A DNA stretch of 64,000 nucleotides from Streptomyces cellulosae (lineage in GTDB: Bacteria > Actinomycetota > Actinomycetes > Streptomycetales > Streptomycetaceae), in the NCBI GenBank assembly GCA_014655195.1, contig BNBH01000001.1:439145-503144 (forward strand), in the 5' to 3' direction. The first letter of the stretch is position 1. Each line of letters opens with the position of its first letter. The translations under genes were made by a program, and so were the position numbers. The notes below the pieces were generated by a model, which saw only the letters and a program-made list of their open reading frames with translations, was not told where the DNA came from and did not search any database. Of this stretch, positions 43,866 to 53,024 are shown one piece after another.

Positions 43866-44642
43866 ATGGCCAAGCGCATCGACGTCAGCGGCCTCAACGC
43901 CTACTACGGATCCTTCCTGGCCATCGAGGACATCTCGATGACCATCGAGCCCCGCTCCGTGACGGCCTTCATCGGCCCCTCCGGCTGCGGCAAGTCGACC
44001 TTCCTGCGCACCCTCAACCGCATGCACGAGGTGACCCCGGGCGGCAGGGTCGACGGCAAGGTCATGCTCGACGACGAGAACCTCTACGGCGCGGGCATCG
44101 ACCCCGTGGCCGTGCGGCGCGAGGTCGGCATGGTCTTCCAGCGCCCGAACCCCTTCCCCACCATGTCGGTCTACGACAACGTGGCGGCGGGCCTGCGTCT
44201 GAACGGCAAGTACAAGAAGTCCCAGCTGGACGACGTCGTCGAGAAGTCCCTGCGGGGCGCCAACCTGTGGAACGAGGTCAAGGACCGGCTCAACAAGCCC
44301 GGCTCGGGCCTCTCCGGCGGCCAGCAGCAGCGCCTGTGCATCGCGCGGGCCATCGCGGTCGAGCCGAACGTGCTGCTGATGGACGAGCCGTGCTCCGCCC
44401 TGGACCCGATCTCCACCCTCGCCATCGAGGACCTGATCGGCGAGCTGAAGGAACGCTTCACGATCGTCATCGTGACGCACAACATGCAGCAGGCGGCACG
44501 CGTCTCGGACCGCACGGCCTTCTTCAACCTGGCGGCGGTCGGCAAGCCCGGCAAGCTGATCGAGATCGACGAGACGGAGCGGATCTTCTCCAACCCGTCG
44601 GTCCAGGCCACCGAGGACTACATCTCCGGCCGCTTCGGCTGA
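43866..44642 (+). CDS. pstB: Phosphate ABC transporter ATPase PstB
   Basis: 258 aa from the ATG at 43866 (a GTG three codons earlier is possible). Walker [11 protein letters not shown]-loop [10 protein letters not shown], signature LSGGQQQRL, Walker [13 protein letters not shown], switch His VTHNMQQA. The PNPFP stretch and the EDYISGRFG end are specific to PstB. Last gene of pstSCAB; no phoU follows here. Confidence 0.97.
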   Translation: MAKRIDVSGLNAYYGSFLAIEDISMTIEPRSVTAFIGPSGCGKSTFLRTLNRMHEVTPGGRVDGKVMLDDENLYGAGIDPVAVRREVGMVFQRPNPFPTMSVYDNVAAGLRLNGKYKKSQLDDVVEKSLRGANLWNEVKDRLNKPGSGLSGGQQQRLCIARAIAVEPNVLLMDEPCSALDPISTLAIEDLIGELKERFTIVIVTHNMQQAARVSDRTAFFNLAAVGKPGKLIEIDETERIFSNPSVQATEDYISGRFG

Positions 44643-44686
44643 TCCGGCTCCTCGCGACGCTGCATGGCGGTGCCGCCGCGAGGCAC

Positions 44687-44723
44687 GAAGGGCCCGCCCC
44701 CACTCAACGGGGGCGGGCCCTTC
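44687..44723. terminator. Bidirectional terminator between pstB and pit
   Basis: 15-bp perfect stem GAAGGGCCCGCCCCC / GGGGGCGGGCCCTTC with a 7-nt loop, 44 bp after pstB and 24 bp before the end of pit. Confidence 0.85.
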
Positions 44724-44747
44724 CACGCGTACGTGCCGGCGCGCCGG

Positions 44748-45746
44748 CTACAGCGCGATCAGATGCACCAGACCGAAGCAGGCCGCGGCCACCAGGGCGG
44801 CGGCCGGCATGGTGATGAACCAGCCGAGGACGATGTTCTTGGCGACGCCCCAGCGGACCGCGTTGACCCGCTTGGTGGCGCCCACGCCCATGATCGCGGA
44901 GGTGATCACATGGGTGGTGGAGATCGGCGCGTGGAAGATGAACGCGGAGCCGAACATGATCGACGCGCCGGTGGTCTCGGCGGCGAAGCCCTGCGGCGGG
45001 TCCAGCTCGATGATCTTCCGGCCGAGGGTGCGCATGATGCGCCAGCCGCCCGCGTAGGTGCCGAGCGACAGCATCAGCGCACAGGCGATCTTCACCCACA
45101 CCGGGATCGGGTCGCCGTAGTCCTCGACGTCGGCGATGACCAGGGCCATCACCACGATGCCCATGGTCTTCTGGGCGTCCTGGAGACCGTGACCGAGGGC
45201 CATGCCGGCCGCGGACACCGTCTGAGCGATGCGGAAGCCGCGCTTCGCCTTGTGCGGGTTGGCCCGCCGGAACATCCACAGGATCGCCGTCATCACCAGG
45301 TAACCGGCGATCAGACCGACCACCGGCGACACGAACATCGGGATGACGATCTTGTCGACGACGCCGTGCCAGTACACCGTCGTCCCGCCGGCCAGCGCGG
45401 CGCCGACCATGCCGCCGAACAGGGCATGGGACGACGACGAGGGCAGACCGAAGTACCAGGTGATCAGGTTCCAGACGATGGCGCCGATCAGGGCCGCGAA
45501 GAGGATCCCCATCCCCGTCGACCCCTCGGGCGTCTCGATCAGCCCCTCACTGACGGTCTTGGCGACCCCGGACCCCAGGAAGGCGCCGGCCAGGTTCATC
45601 ACGGCCGCCATGGCGAGCGCGGCGCGGGGCGTCAGCGCACGGGTGGAGACGGACGTGGCGATGGCGTTGGCCGAGTCGTGGAACCCGTTGGTGTAGGTGA
45701 AGAAGAGCGCGACCCCGATGGTCAGGATCAGAGCGAAGGTGTCCAT
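44748..45746 (-). CDS. pit: Low-affinity inorganic phosphate transporter (PitA family)
   Basis: 332 aa, about ten helices. The duplicated PiT signature is seen as TNGFHDSANAIATSVSTR near the N terminus and again in the second half around FGSAFIFHAPISTTH. It carries metal-phosphate by proton symport. It starts seven bases after its DUF47 partner ends. Facing pstSCAB across a shared terminator, it complements high-affinity uptake. Confidence 0.95.
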   Translation of the reverse strand: MDTFALILTIGVALFFTYTNGFHDSANAIATSVSTRALTPRAALAMAAVMNLAGAFLGSGVAKTVSEGLIETPEGSTGMGILFAALIGAIVWNLITWYFGLPSSSSHALFGGMVGAALAGGTTVYWHGVVDKIVIPMFVSPVVGLIAGYLVMTAILWMFRRANPHKAKRGFRIAQTVSAAGMALGHGLQDAQKTMGIVVMALVIADVEDYGDPIPVWVKIACALMLSLGTYAGGWRIMRTLGRKIIELDPPQGFAAETTGASIMFGSAFIFHAPISTTHVITSAIMGVGATKRVNAVRWGVAKNIVLGWFITMPAAALVAAACFGLVHLIAL

Positions 45747-45753
45747 GAAGGGC

Positions 45754-46374
45754 TCAGGACTCCTTGACCGCGATGGTCTCCACCGTGTTCGCGACGTGCT
45801 CGAAAGCGTCCGCCGCCTCCTCCAGCACGTCCACGATCTGCTTGAGCTTCAGCACCTCGATCGCGTCGTACTTGCCGTTGAAGAGGTGGGCGAGCAGCTT
45901 GCGGTGGATCTGGTCGGCCTGGTTCTCCAGCCGGTTGACCTCGATCCAGTACTCGGTGAGGTTCTCCATGGTCCGCAGGTGCGGCATGGCCTCGGCGGTG
46001 AGCTCCGCGGCCCGCGCCAGGACCTCGATCTGCTGCTCGACGCCCTTGGGCAGTTCCTCGACGTTGTAGAGGACGACCAGGTCGACGGCCTCCTCCATGA
46101 AGTCCATGATGTCGTCGAGGGAGGACGCCAGGTTGTAGATGTCCTCGCGGTCGAACGGCGTGATGAACGAGGAGTTCAGCTGGTGGAAGATCGCGTGCGT
46201 GGCGTCGTCACCTGCGTGTTCCGCGGCCCGCATACGCTCTGCGATCTCGGCCCGGGCGGAGGTGTCCGCCCCGAGCAGTTCCATCAGGAGCTTGGAGCCC
46301 GTGACGATGTTGTCCGCGGACGCGGCGAACATGTCGTAGAAGCTCGTCTCCCTGGGGGTCAGACGAAAGCGCAC
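45754..46374 (-). CDS. DUF47/PhoU-like accessory protein of Pit
   Basis: 206 aa from the GTG at 46374 (GAGGA nearby upstream). All-helical PhoU-type bundle with metal-binding ExxxD clusters (EHAGDDATH, SLDDIMDFMEE, NRLENQADQIHRKL). DUF47 proteins are encoded with Pit transporters and probably tune their activity. The seven-base gap to pit means one operon. Divergent from csoR. Confidence 0.92.
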   Translation of the reverse strand: MRFRLTPRETSFYDMFAASADNIVTGSKLLMELLGADTSARAEIAERMRAAEHAGDDATHAIFHQLNSSFITPFDREDIYNLASSLDDIMDFMEEAVDLVVLYNVEELPKGVEQQIEVLARAAELTAEAMPHLRTMENLTEYWIEVNRLENQADQIHRKLLAHLFNGKYDAIEVLKLKQIVDVLEEAADAFEHVANTVETIAVKES

Positions 46375-46561
46375 GTGGGGTCCTCGGTATGCGTCGGTTT
46401 CGGTCAGGCTGATGCTAGGCGCATCATCCGGCCACCAATAACGGCCGCCCCCCAGTGTCGCCCATCGGGCAGAGTGATGAGTACGGGGGCGGCAGGTACG
46501 GTCCGGCGGATCCCGTGACCGGCGCGGACCGGCCGTCCGCGGACCGGCGAAGTTCGGTAAC

Positions 46562-46582
46562 ATATACCCACCAGGGGTATAT
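46562..46582. promoter_or_regulatory. CsoR operator
   Basis: ATATACCC and GGGTATAT arms around ACCAG(G) match the TACCC...GGGTA palindrome bound by copper-sensing CsoR. It lies 30 bp upstream of the csoR ATG, so autoregulation is expected. Confidence 0.8.
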
Positions 46583-46611
46583 AGCGCCCATCAGGACACC
46601 AGGAGGACGCG

Positions 46612-47034
46612 ATGACCACCACCGGAACCGGCGCGCACGCGCCCTCCTCGCCGGACGCGGACGGCGCCGTGGACACCGCGCCCGCCGCGGGCACCCCGGA
46701 GACGGCGGATGTGACGGACGTAACGGACATCGTGACCGATCACGACCGCGGGATACACGGGTACCACCACCAGAAGCAGGAGCACCTCAAGCGGCTGCGC
46801 CGTATCGAGGGCCAGATCCGCGGACTGCAGCGGATGGTCGATGAGGACGTCTACTGCATCGACATACTCACCCAGGTGTCCGCCTCCACGAAGGCGCTGC
46901 AGTCGTTCGCGCTGCAGCTGCTGGAGGAGCACCTGCGCCACTGCGTCGCGGACGCGGCCGTCAAGGGCGGCGACGAGATCGACGCGAAGGTCAAGGAGGC
47001 CACGCAGGCCATCGCCCGCATGCTGCGGACCTGA
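46612..47034 (+). CDS. csoR: CsoR, copper-sensing repressor
   Basis: 140 aa, DUF156 helical fold. The Cu(I) ligands are C82, H107 and C111, with the same 25- and 4-residue spacing as C75/H100/C104 of S. lividans CsoR. The N-terminal 45-residue tail is longer by seven and disordered. AGGAGG precedes the ATG. It represses copper efflux genes elsewhere and, judging by the adjacent operator, itself. Confidence 0.93.
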   Translation: MTTTGTGAHAPSSPDADGAVDTAPAAGTPETADVTDVTDIVTDHDRGIHGYHHQKQEHLKRLRRIEGQIRGLQRMVDEDVYCIDILTQVSASTKALQSFALQLLEEHLRHCVADAAVKGGDEIDAKVKEATQAIARMLRT

Positions 47035-47071
47035 CCGGCCGGATCCGGTCCGTTCCGCGGGAGCCGGGGCC

Positions 47072-47257
47072 TCAGGTCCCGGCGGTGTCCGTGCGCGCCT
47101 CGGCCACCCGCAGCACCTCGTCGATGCTCTCCAGACTCAGCCGGTCCTCCGCGTTGGACGCGGCGATGATCAGCTCGCCGCACAGTTCGATCTCGGCGAG
47201 CGCCACGTGATCCTGGACCGGAACCGTCCCCCTCCCGAGCGGAGCCACGCGCCTCAC
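47072..47257 (-). CDS. Conserved small hypothetical protein
   Basis: 61 aa from the GTG at 47257; a GTG at 47248 is equally usable. The C-terminal two thirds (ALAEIELCGELIIAASNAEDRL) are amphipathic helices with a single Cys; no known motif. Its position beside csoR and codon use like its neighbours support a real gene. Function unknown. Confidence 0.65.
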   Translation of the reverse strand: MRRVAPLGRGTVPVQDHVALAEIELCGELIIAASNAEDRLSLESIDEVLRVAEARTDTAGT

Positions 47258-47374
47258 CTCACTCTGTCGTCACCGACTTCCTAGAGTAGGGAGCGCCCTA
47301 CGGGCCGCGCATGGCACGGAAGGGCTAGTTCGGCCCGGCCACCACGGACCCCGTCCCCGGCCGTCGGGCGCCGT

Positions 47375-48223
47375 TCACTCCAGGGCGATCCGCCCGGCGT
47401 AGATGTCCTCGTCCGCCGGAAGCCGCACGTCGGCGGGGGCGCCGAAGTCGTACAGCAGGGTCGTGGAGGCGACCGCGACGGGCTCCTGCCGCTCGCCGTT
47501 CACGAAGCTGAACCGGTGCCGGATCTTGCGGATCCGCCCGTCGTCGTCGAGGTACACGTCGAACGGCACCCGCGCCGTGGCGAACCCTTCCGCCGCCGCG
47601 CCCAGCGGACCACGGTTGCCCTCCGACGCTGCCTGCGAGGCCGCGTCCAGGTCGGCGGTGCCCCGGTAGTGCCGCACCCGCGCCCCCGCCACCTCGGTCC
47701 GCCCGACGAACTCCGCCGAGCGCGTCCCGCGCAGCACCTCCGCCGCGGCGAACGGATCGGTCGCCCCGCCGGTGACCAGGTTCCCGTCGGACAGCGTCGC
47801 GGTGTCCACCCGTACCCACTTGTCGGCCGGCACCCCGGCGCCCCGGTTCTTCATGTACAGCGCGCCGGGGGCGAGCAGTTCGGTGATCGGCCGGCGGTCG
47901 GCGGCGCCCGCGGGGTCCTGCGGCAGCCGCACCTTCAGCCGCCCGAGCCGCCTGCGGTAGTCGTAGACCCCCTCGCCCCGGATGGTGACCCGGGTGCCTC
48001 CGGTGGCCATCTCCAGCGAGGTGCGCGCCTGGGAGGTGCCGGCCTCCACCAGCGCGTCGGCGGCCGTGCGCAGCACCTGGACCGGATCTCCGGCGGGCGG
48101 CCCCTGCGCGACGGCGTCACCGCCCGCGCACCCGGCAGCACCGAGGCCGAGCCCGAGACAGCAGACGACCCCGGCCACGGCCGTCGTGCCGTGCGTCCGC
48201 CTGTGCTGTCTCGATCGCGTCAT
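47375..48223 (-). CDS. LolA/LppX-like lipoprotein
   Basis: 282 aa. Lipoprotein signal with GAAGC (Cys32). The mature part looks like the LolA/LppX half-barrel: AADALVEAGTSQARTSL, then TRVTIRGEGVYDYRR, and TDPFAAAEVLRG, a segment frequent in Streptomyces lipoproteins of this group. It may carry lipids or sense membrane stress; not proven. Single gene. Confidence 0.8.
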   Translation of the reverse strand: MTRSRQHRRTHGTTAVAGVVCCLGLGLGAAGCAGGDAVAQGPPAGDPVQVLRTAADALVEAGTSQARTSLEMATGGTRVTIRGEGVYDYRRRLGRLKVRLPQDPAGAADRRPITELLAPGALYMKNRGAGVPADKWVRVDTATLSDGNLVTGGATDPFAAAEVLRGTRSAEFVGRTEVAGARVRHYRGTADLDAASQAASEGNRGPLGAAAEGFATARVPFDVYLDDDGRIRKIRHRFSFVNGERQEPVAVASTTLLYDFGAPADVRLPADEDIYAGRIALE

Positions 48224-48312
48224 CCCCGTCTACCCCCGCTCCGTCCGACACGGGCCGCTGTCAGTGCCCTTAACGACGGGTCAGGGGCCCCGTCACGCGG
48301 CCCGGCGGGCGT

Positions 48313-48318
48313 TACCGT
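48313..48318 (+). promoter_or_regulatory. -10 box of near-leaderless promoter, small Cys protein
   Basis: TACCGT, seven bases before the GTG at 48326. Confidence 0.4.
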
Positions 48319-48325
48319 GGGCGGC

Positions 48326-48487
48326 GTGCCGCACCAGGACGACGCGCCGGAGCCCCGGCCCCATGTCACGACCACCACCGAGCAGGGTCCCTTCTGCACG
48401 GCCCGCTGCACCTGCGGATGGCGCGGCCCGGCCCGCAGAGCCAGGAGCCTGGCCCGCAGGGACGCCGAAAACCACACGGGGGAGTGA
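48326..48487 (+). CDS. Small Cys-rich protein, CxxxCxC type
   Basis: 53 aa. Core FCTARCTCGWRGPARRARS with three Cys and a Trp, then ARRDAENHTGE. Similar short proteins with a CxCGWxGPAR core recur in Streptomyces and could bind zinc with the downstream His. A TACCGT box seven bases before the GTG supports the start. Function unknown. Confidence 0.65.
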   Translation: MPHQDDAPEPRPHVTTTTEQGPFCTARCTCGWRGPARRARSLARRDAENHTGE

Positions 48488-48605
48488 CGCGGCCCCGGCG
48501 GGGTGCCCAGAATGGCCCGGCGCCCGGTCCTGAGACCTCGTGCGGTCCGCCGCTCCCGGGTGCCGTGACAGGCCGTCCCCCCACCCGACGTCCGGAAGGC
48601 CGCCC

Positions 48606-50150
48606 GTGAACCGCCGCACCTTCGTCGCCGGCGCCGCCGCCGCGCTCACCGCCTCCGCGTGCACGTCCTCGGCACCCCGGCCGGCACCCCCCACCTCACG
48701 CGTCCCGTCGCCCCGCGCCCCCTCCCGCACCCCGCGCCCCGCGACGCCCGCCGACTGGACCGCCCTGGCCGGGCACCTCGACGGCCGCCTGGTGCGCCCC
48801 GGCGACGCCGACTGGACCACCGCGCACCGCCTCTACAACACGCGCTTCGACAGCCTCCGCCCCGCCGCCGTCGCCTATGTCCGGCACGCCGACGACATCC
48901 GCACCGCCCTCACCCACGCCCGCGAGCACGCCGTCCCGCTCGCCGTGCGGGGCGGCGGCCACTCGTACGCGGGCTGGTCCTCCGGCGACGGACGGCTGAT
49001 CGTCGACGTGTCCGACCTGGCCCACATCCGCGTGGAGGGCGACACGGCCGTGGTGGGCGCCGGCGCCAAGCTGATCGACGTCTACCGCACGCTCGCCGCC
49101 CGCGGGCTCACCGTCCCCGGCGGTTCCTGCCCCACCGTCGGCATCTCCGGCCTCACCCTCGGCGGCGGCCACGGCGTCACCTCCCGCGCCTACGGCCTGA
49201 CCTGCGACAGCCTCACCGAGGCCACCCTGGTCACCGCCGACGGCCGACAGCTCACCGCCTCCGACTCCGAGCACCCGGCCCTGTTCTGGGCGCTGCGCGG
49301 CGCGGGCAACGCCCAGTTCGGCGTCGTCACCGAGTTCCGCTTCCGCACCCACCCCGCCCCGCAGAGCGTCACCGGTTATCTGACCTGGCCGTGGGAGCGG
49401 GCGGCCGCCGTGGTCGCGGCCTGGCAGGAGTGGGGCCCCGACCAGCCCGACGAGATCTGGTCCGCCCTCCACCTGGAGAACACCGGCGCAGAACCCTCCG
49501 TCTCCGTCACCGTCTTCTCCCTCGGCGCCTACGGCGAGCTGCAGAACGCCGTCGACCGGCTCGCCGACCGCATCGGCGCCTCCGCGAGCAGCGTCCTGCT
49601 GCGCCGCCGCTCGTACCAGGAGTCGATGGAGCTGTACGCGGGCTGCACCTCGTTCACGGACGAGCAGTGCCGGCTCCCCGGCGGGACGCCCGGCCTCAGC
49701 CCCGGGGGCGCCCTGGCCCGCGAGACGTACGCGGCTCGCTCCGACTTCTACGACCGTCCCCTCGACGACGCCGGCATCACCACCCTGCTCGACCGCATCC
49801 GGGCGGCCGGCGGCGGCTCGGCGAGCATCGCGCTCACCGCGCTCGGCGGCGCCGTCAACCGGGTCGCGCCCACCGCGACGGCGTTCGTGCACCGCCGCTC
49901 CCGCGTGCTGGCCCAGTACCTCGCCTCCTGGAACCCCGGGAGCTCGGACGGCGCCCCGATCCGATCCTGGCTGACGGCCACTCACCAGGCGCTGCGTCCG
50001 CACGCGTCCGGGGCCGCCTACCAGAACTACACGGACCCCGACCTGACCGACTGGCGCCGCGCCTACTACGGCGACGCCGCCCCGCGCCTGTCCCGCCTGA
50101 AGCGGCGTTACGACCCGGACCGCGTCTTCACCACCCCGCAGGCGCTCTGA
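48606..50150 (+). CDS. Secreted FAD-linked oxidase (BBE family, bicovalent flavin)
   Basis: 514 aa. NRRTFVAGAAAALTASAC combines a Tat-like twin arginine with a lipobox (Cys19), so it should be folded before export and lipid anchored. FAD_binding_4 domain with GGGHSYAG (H119) and GGSCPTVG (C175), the two residues that bind FAD covalently in BBE-type oxidases. The C-terminal BBE motif NYTDPDLTDW is present. Oxidises a sugar, alcohol or plant-type compound; substrate unknown. Confidence 0.9.
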   Translation: MNRRTFVAGAAAALTASACTSSAPRPAPPTSRVPSPRAPSRTPRPATPADWTALAGHLDGRLVRPGDADWTTAHRLYNTRFDSLRPAAVAYVRHADDIRTALTHAREHAVPLAVRGGGHSYAGWSSGDGRLIVDVSDLAHIRVEGDTAVVGAGAKLIDVYRTLAARGLTVPGGSCPTVGISGLTLGGGHGVTSRAYGLTCDSLTEATLVTADGRQLTASDSEHPALFWALRGAGNAQFGVVTEFRFRTHPAPQSVTGYLTWPWERAAAVVAAWQEWGPDQPDEIWSALHLENTGAEPSVSVTVFSLGAYGELQNAVDRLADRIGASASSVLLRRRSYQESMELYAGCTSFTDEQCRLPGGTPGLSPGGALARETYAARSDFYDRPLDDAGITTLLDRIRAAGGGSASIALTALGGAVNRVAPTATAFVHRRSRVLAQYLASWNPGSSDGAPIRSWLTATHQALRPHASGAAYQNYTDPDLTDWRRAYYGDAAPRLSRLKRRYDPDRVFTTPQAL

Positions 50151-50167
50151 GCCCCGCGGACAGACGA

Positions 50168-50215
50168 AGGGCCCGTGACCACCCGCCCCTCAAGGGGACG
50201 GAGATCACGGGCCCT
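50168..50215. terminator. Bidirectional terminator
   Basis: AGGGCCCGTGA pairs with TCACGGGCCCT; the long interior can form a second CCCCT/AGGGG stem. Lies between the oxidase gene and the converging PAP2 gene. Confidence 0.65.
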
Positions 50216-50234
50216 CGCCGTACGTGTGTTGTCG

Positions 50235-50942
50235 TCAGGCCGCCAGGTCCCGCTCCTCGGGACCGGCGCCGGCGGCACTGCCCCGGCTGCGCTCGGCGAC
50301 CCGCCGGCGCTGGCCCTGCGGCCGGGCGGACACCAGCCAGCCGGCCTTCGGCGACCGCTCCACCGCCCGCATCAGCGGCGTCAGCAGCGCCATCGCGAGC
50401 GGCGACAGCAGCAGCGCGACCGCGGTGCCGAGCGCCAGGCCGCCCACCACGTCGGTCGGGTAGTGCACGCCCATGTAGACGCGGATGAAACCGCCGAGCA
50501 GGCCCAGCACCAGGGCCACCAGGCCGAAGCGCCGGTTGGCCAGGAACAGACCCACCGCCAGCGCCATGCAGAGCGTCGCGTGGTCGCTCACGAAGGAGAA
50601 GTCGTCCTTGCCGTCGACGAGCACCTCGAGCCCCTCGTGGTCGTTGAACGGCCGTGGCCGCTCGACGAATCCACGGATCGGCACGTTCACCAGGACGGCG
50701 ACGCCCGCCGCGAGCGGGGCCCACACCAGGGCCGCCACCGATGACGCCGCGTCAGGTCCGCCCTGCCTGCGCACACCCCACCAGCACCACAGCACCATCG
50801 CGAGCAGGCCGAAGAGCACGCCGTACTCTCCGACGAACTCCATGACGTGGTCGAACCACGGTGGGGCGGCCTTGGCGAGGCCGTTGATGTCGTAGAGCAG
50901 GTCGACGTCGGGGTTCGACCCGGAATCGGCGAGTCCAGCCAT
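50235..50942 (-). CDS. PAP2-family membrane phosphatase
   Basis: 235 aa, five or six helices. The three phosphatase motifs are seen: ERPRPF (motif 1), SFVSDHAT with its His (motif 2, normally PSGH) and RVYMGVHYPTDVVGG with catalytic His and Asp (motif 3). It probably dephosphorylates an isoprenyl or phospholipid phosphate at the outer membrane face. Cytoplasmic tail is basic and disordered. Confidence 0.88.
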   Translation of the reverse strand: MAGLADSGSNPDVDLLYDINGLAKAAPPWFDHVMEFVGEYGVLFGLLAMVLWCWWGVRRQGGPDAASSVAALVWAPLAAGVAVLVNVPIRGFVERPRPFNDHEGLEVLVDGKDDFSFVSDHATLCMALAVGLFLANRRFGLVALVLGLLGGFIRVYMGVHYPTDVVGGLALGTAVALLLSPLAMALLTPLMRAVERSPKAGWLVSARPQGQRRRVAERSRGSAAGAGPEERDLAA

Positions 50943-51151
50943 GGTGCTGCGGCCCCTTCGTCAAGTCGTCCGGCGCGCGGACGCGCGCCGTTCTGCCACC
51001 CCCGTGGTCTGTAGATCCGCTCGTCCGCTCGGCTACGAGAACAGGAACGCACGGCCCCCGCCGATCCGTTCCGCACTCCACCGAAAGATCACGCAGACGT
51101 TATCGAAGAGAGATGCGTTGTCGCAGCTCAGGGGGGTGTCTGTCGCTCCGC

Positions 51152-52156
51152 TCACACCGTCGTGGGGAGCGCTTTCGCGCCATCTTCCGTGACCCGGGTG
51201 GCACCAAAGTAGTCAGGAGTGTCGATCGGGTCGAATCGGATCACCGCGCCGGGACGCGGCGCGTCGATCATGTACCCGCCGCCGACATAAATACCCACAT
51301 GCCGGATGGCCCGCGAATTGGTCAGGTCGTCCGAGAAGAACACCAGATCGCCCGGCAGCAGCTCGTCCCGGTCCGGATGCGGCCCCGCGTTGTACTGGTC
51401 GTTCGCCACACGCGGCAGCGTGATCCCCACACTCTCGTACGCGGCCTTGGTCAGACCCGAGCAGTCGAAGCGTCCGCCCTGGTCAGCGGTGCCGTTGCCG
51501 CCCCAGAGATAAGGAGTGCCGAGCTTCTTCTGCGCGAACGCGATCGCCCCGGCCGCCTGCCGCGACGGGTCCACCCGCCCCACGGGAGCCGCGAAGCTCT
51601 TCTCCAGCTCGCGGATGCGCTTCACATAGTTCTGCGTCTCCTTGTACGGCGGGACACCCCCGTACTTGATGACCGCGTACGCCCCCGCGTTGTACGAGGC
51701 GAGCATGTTTTCGGTCAGATTCCCGCCGACGTCCTTCACGTACGACGCGAGCGTGCAGTCGTAGGTCGCCGCGGACGGGATCGCGTCCGCCGGGTCCCAC
51801 ACGTCACGGTCGCCGTCCCCGTCGCCGTCGATGCCGTGGACGGCCCAGGTGCCGGGGATGAACTGCGCGATGCCCTGCGCGGTGGCGTGGCTCTGCGCCT
51901 TCGGGTTGAACCCGCTCTCCTGGTAGAGCTGCGCGGCGAGCAGCGCCGGGTTGATGGCGGGGCAGAGGTTGCCCCAGCGGGAGACGAGCTGCTGATAGGC
52001 CGCCGGCACACTGCCCTTGGCCAAGGACTTGGCGGCGCCGCCGCCCACCCCGTTCACCAGGTTCCCTGCGACGACGTACACCCCGACGACGAGCAGCATC
52101 ACGAAGGCGAGCGCGGATCCGACGGCAAGGGTCGCACCGATCCACACCTTACGCAC
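51152..52156 (-). CDS. Cell-wall hydrolase: lytic transglycosylase + NlpC/P60 (VirB1-like)
   Basis: 334 aa from the GTG at 52156 (GAGGGG upstream; TTG at 52162 is the alternative). One N-terminal membrane anchor, an SLT domain with catalytic Glu in YQESGFNP and GIAQFIPGTW, then NlpC/P60 with Cys in FDCSGLTKAAY and His in RHVGIYVGGG. It cuts both glycan and peptide of peptidoglycan. Divergent from the type IV secretion-like genes, it is the expected wall-piercing enzyme of that machine, as in Gram-positive conjugation systems. Confidence 0.9.
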   Translation of the reverse strand: MRKVWIGATLAVGSALAFVMLLVVGVYVVAGNLVNGVGGGAAKSLAKGSVPAAYQQLVSRWGNLCPAINPALLAAQLYQESGFNPKAQSHATAQGIAQFIPGTWAVHGIDGDGDGDRDVWDPADAIPSAATYDCTLASYVKDVGGNLTENMLASYNAGAYAVIKYGGVPPYKETQNYVKRIRELEKSFAAPVGRVDPSRQAAGAIAFAQKKLGTPYLWGGNGTADQGGRFDCSGLTKAAYESVGITLPRVANDQYNAGPHPDRDELLPGDLVFFSDDLTNSRAIRHVGIYVGGGYMIDAPRPGAVIRFDPIDTPDYFGATRVTEDGAKALPTTV

Positions 52157-52513
52157 CGTCAACCACCCCTCACCGTCCGGCAGTCCGCCGCCGCCCGACA
52201 GTGTAGAGGCGCGACGGCCGAACGGGAGTGATCAGATACGACGACATGCACGGTCCGCGCCACCGGGAACGAGCCCCGCTTCATTGCCCGGCGTTACGCA
52301 GCGTGATACACAGAGTGACGATACGACTCTTCACCCTTCGGAGCGCGCCCCTCCCGGAGTCCGGCGCGCGCCGGTGGCAAGCTATTCCCACGAAACCCGC
52401 CAACTGATGACGCCAAGTCGACATACGACGGCGTCATCGTCGGCGACAATGAGGCCTGACCTCTGCACCCCCGCAGAGGATGCGGAACTACCCATACAGG
52501 GGCGGTGACTTAC
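52157..52513. promoter_or_regulatory. Divergent regulatory region of the T4SS-like cluster
   Basis: 357 bp without a convincing ORF. At 52406-52438 GATGACGCC and GGCGTCATC form a perfect 9-bp inverted repeat with a 15-nt spacer, about 75 bp before the pilin-like gene. G+C is lower than in the surroundings. Promoters for both directions must lie here. Confidence 0.5.
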
Positions 52514-52822
52514 ATGCTCTTTGCGGCCGACGAGGGAGACATCAACACCATCATCGGCGGGATCGCTCCGGACTGGGGCCCCTTCGGCAGCCTGGGCAAC
52601 GAGGCCAAGGTGATGATCGAAGTGGTCATGGCCGTCGCCATCCTCATCTGCCTCGGCATCGCCATCTGGGGGGCGGCCAAACAGCGCATCGGCGCCACCG
52701 CGTTGAGGGACACGTTCAGCGCCGAACAGGGCAAGGGCCTCATCATCGCGGGGCTCACGGGCGTCTTCATCATCGGTTCGCTCGGCACCCTGTTCACCAT
52801 CGTGTACGGCATGGCCGTCTGA
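52514..52822 (+). CDS. Pilin-like two-helix membrane protein (VirB2-like)
   Basis: 102 aa from the ATG at 52514 (GGTGA five bases upstream; GTG at 52505 possible). Two hydrophobic helices, about 36-56 and 76-98, joined by the basic loop AKQRIGATALRDTF. Size and hairpin layout are those of VirB2/TrbC-type pilins or channel subunits. First gene of the plus-strand cluster. Identity rests on topology and position, not on a motif. Confidence 0.75.
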   Translation: MLFAADEGDINTIIGGIAPDWGPFGSLGNEAKVMIEVVMAVAILICLGIAIWGAAKQRIGATALRDTFSAEQGKGLIIAGLTGVFIIGSLGTLFTIVYGMAV

Positions 52823-52910
52823 TCCCGCACCATCGGTCCCGACCGGGCACGCCCGGCCCCCTCCATCCCACCCGCCCGTCGTGCCCACCGGCTGAGGTTG
52901 CGTTTCCCTG

Positions 52911-53024
52911 ATGTCCAGTCACCACACCACGCCCGAGCGGCGGCCGGTACGGCTACCGTCGTACGTGGAGTACACGGAGTACGAGGTGTTCCCGCACGAC
53001 GCTGAGGGGGCGTACGCGGCATGA
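52911..53024 (+). CDS. 37-aa ORF coupled to the VirB8-like gene
   Basis: MSSHHTTPERRPVRLP start, then a Tyr/Glu-rich stretch YVEYTEYEVFPHDAEGAY. Its stop overlaps the next start in ATGA and codon use is Streptomyces-like. No ribosome site is strong. It may be a small subunit or a translational lead for the next gene. Confidence 0.5.
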   Translation: MSSHHTTPERRPVRLPSYVEYTEYEVFPHDAEGAYAA

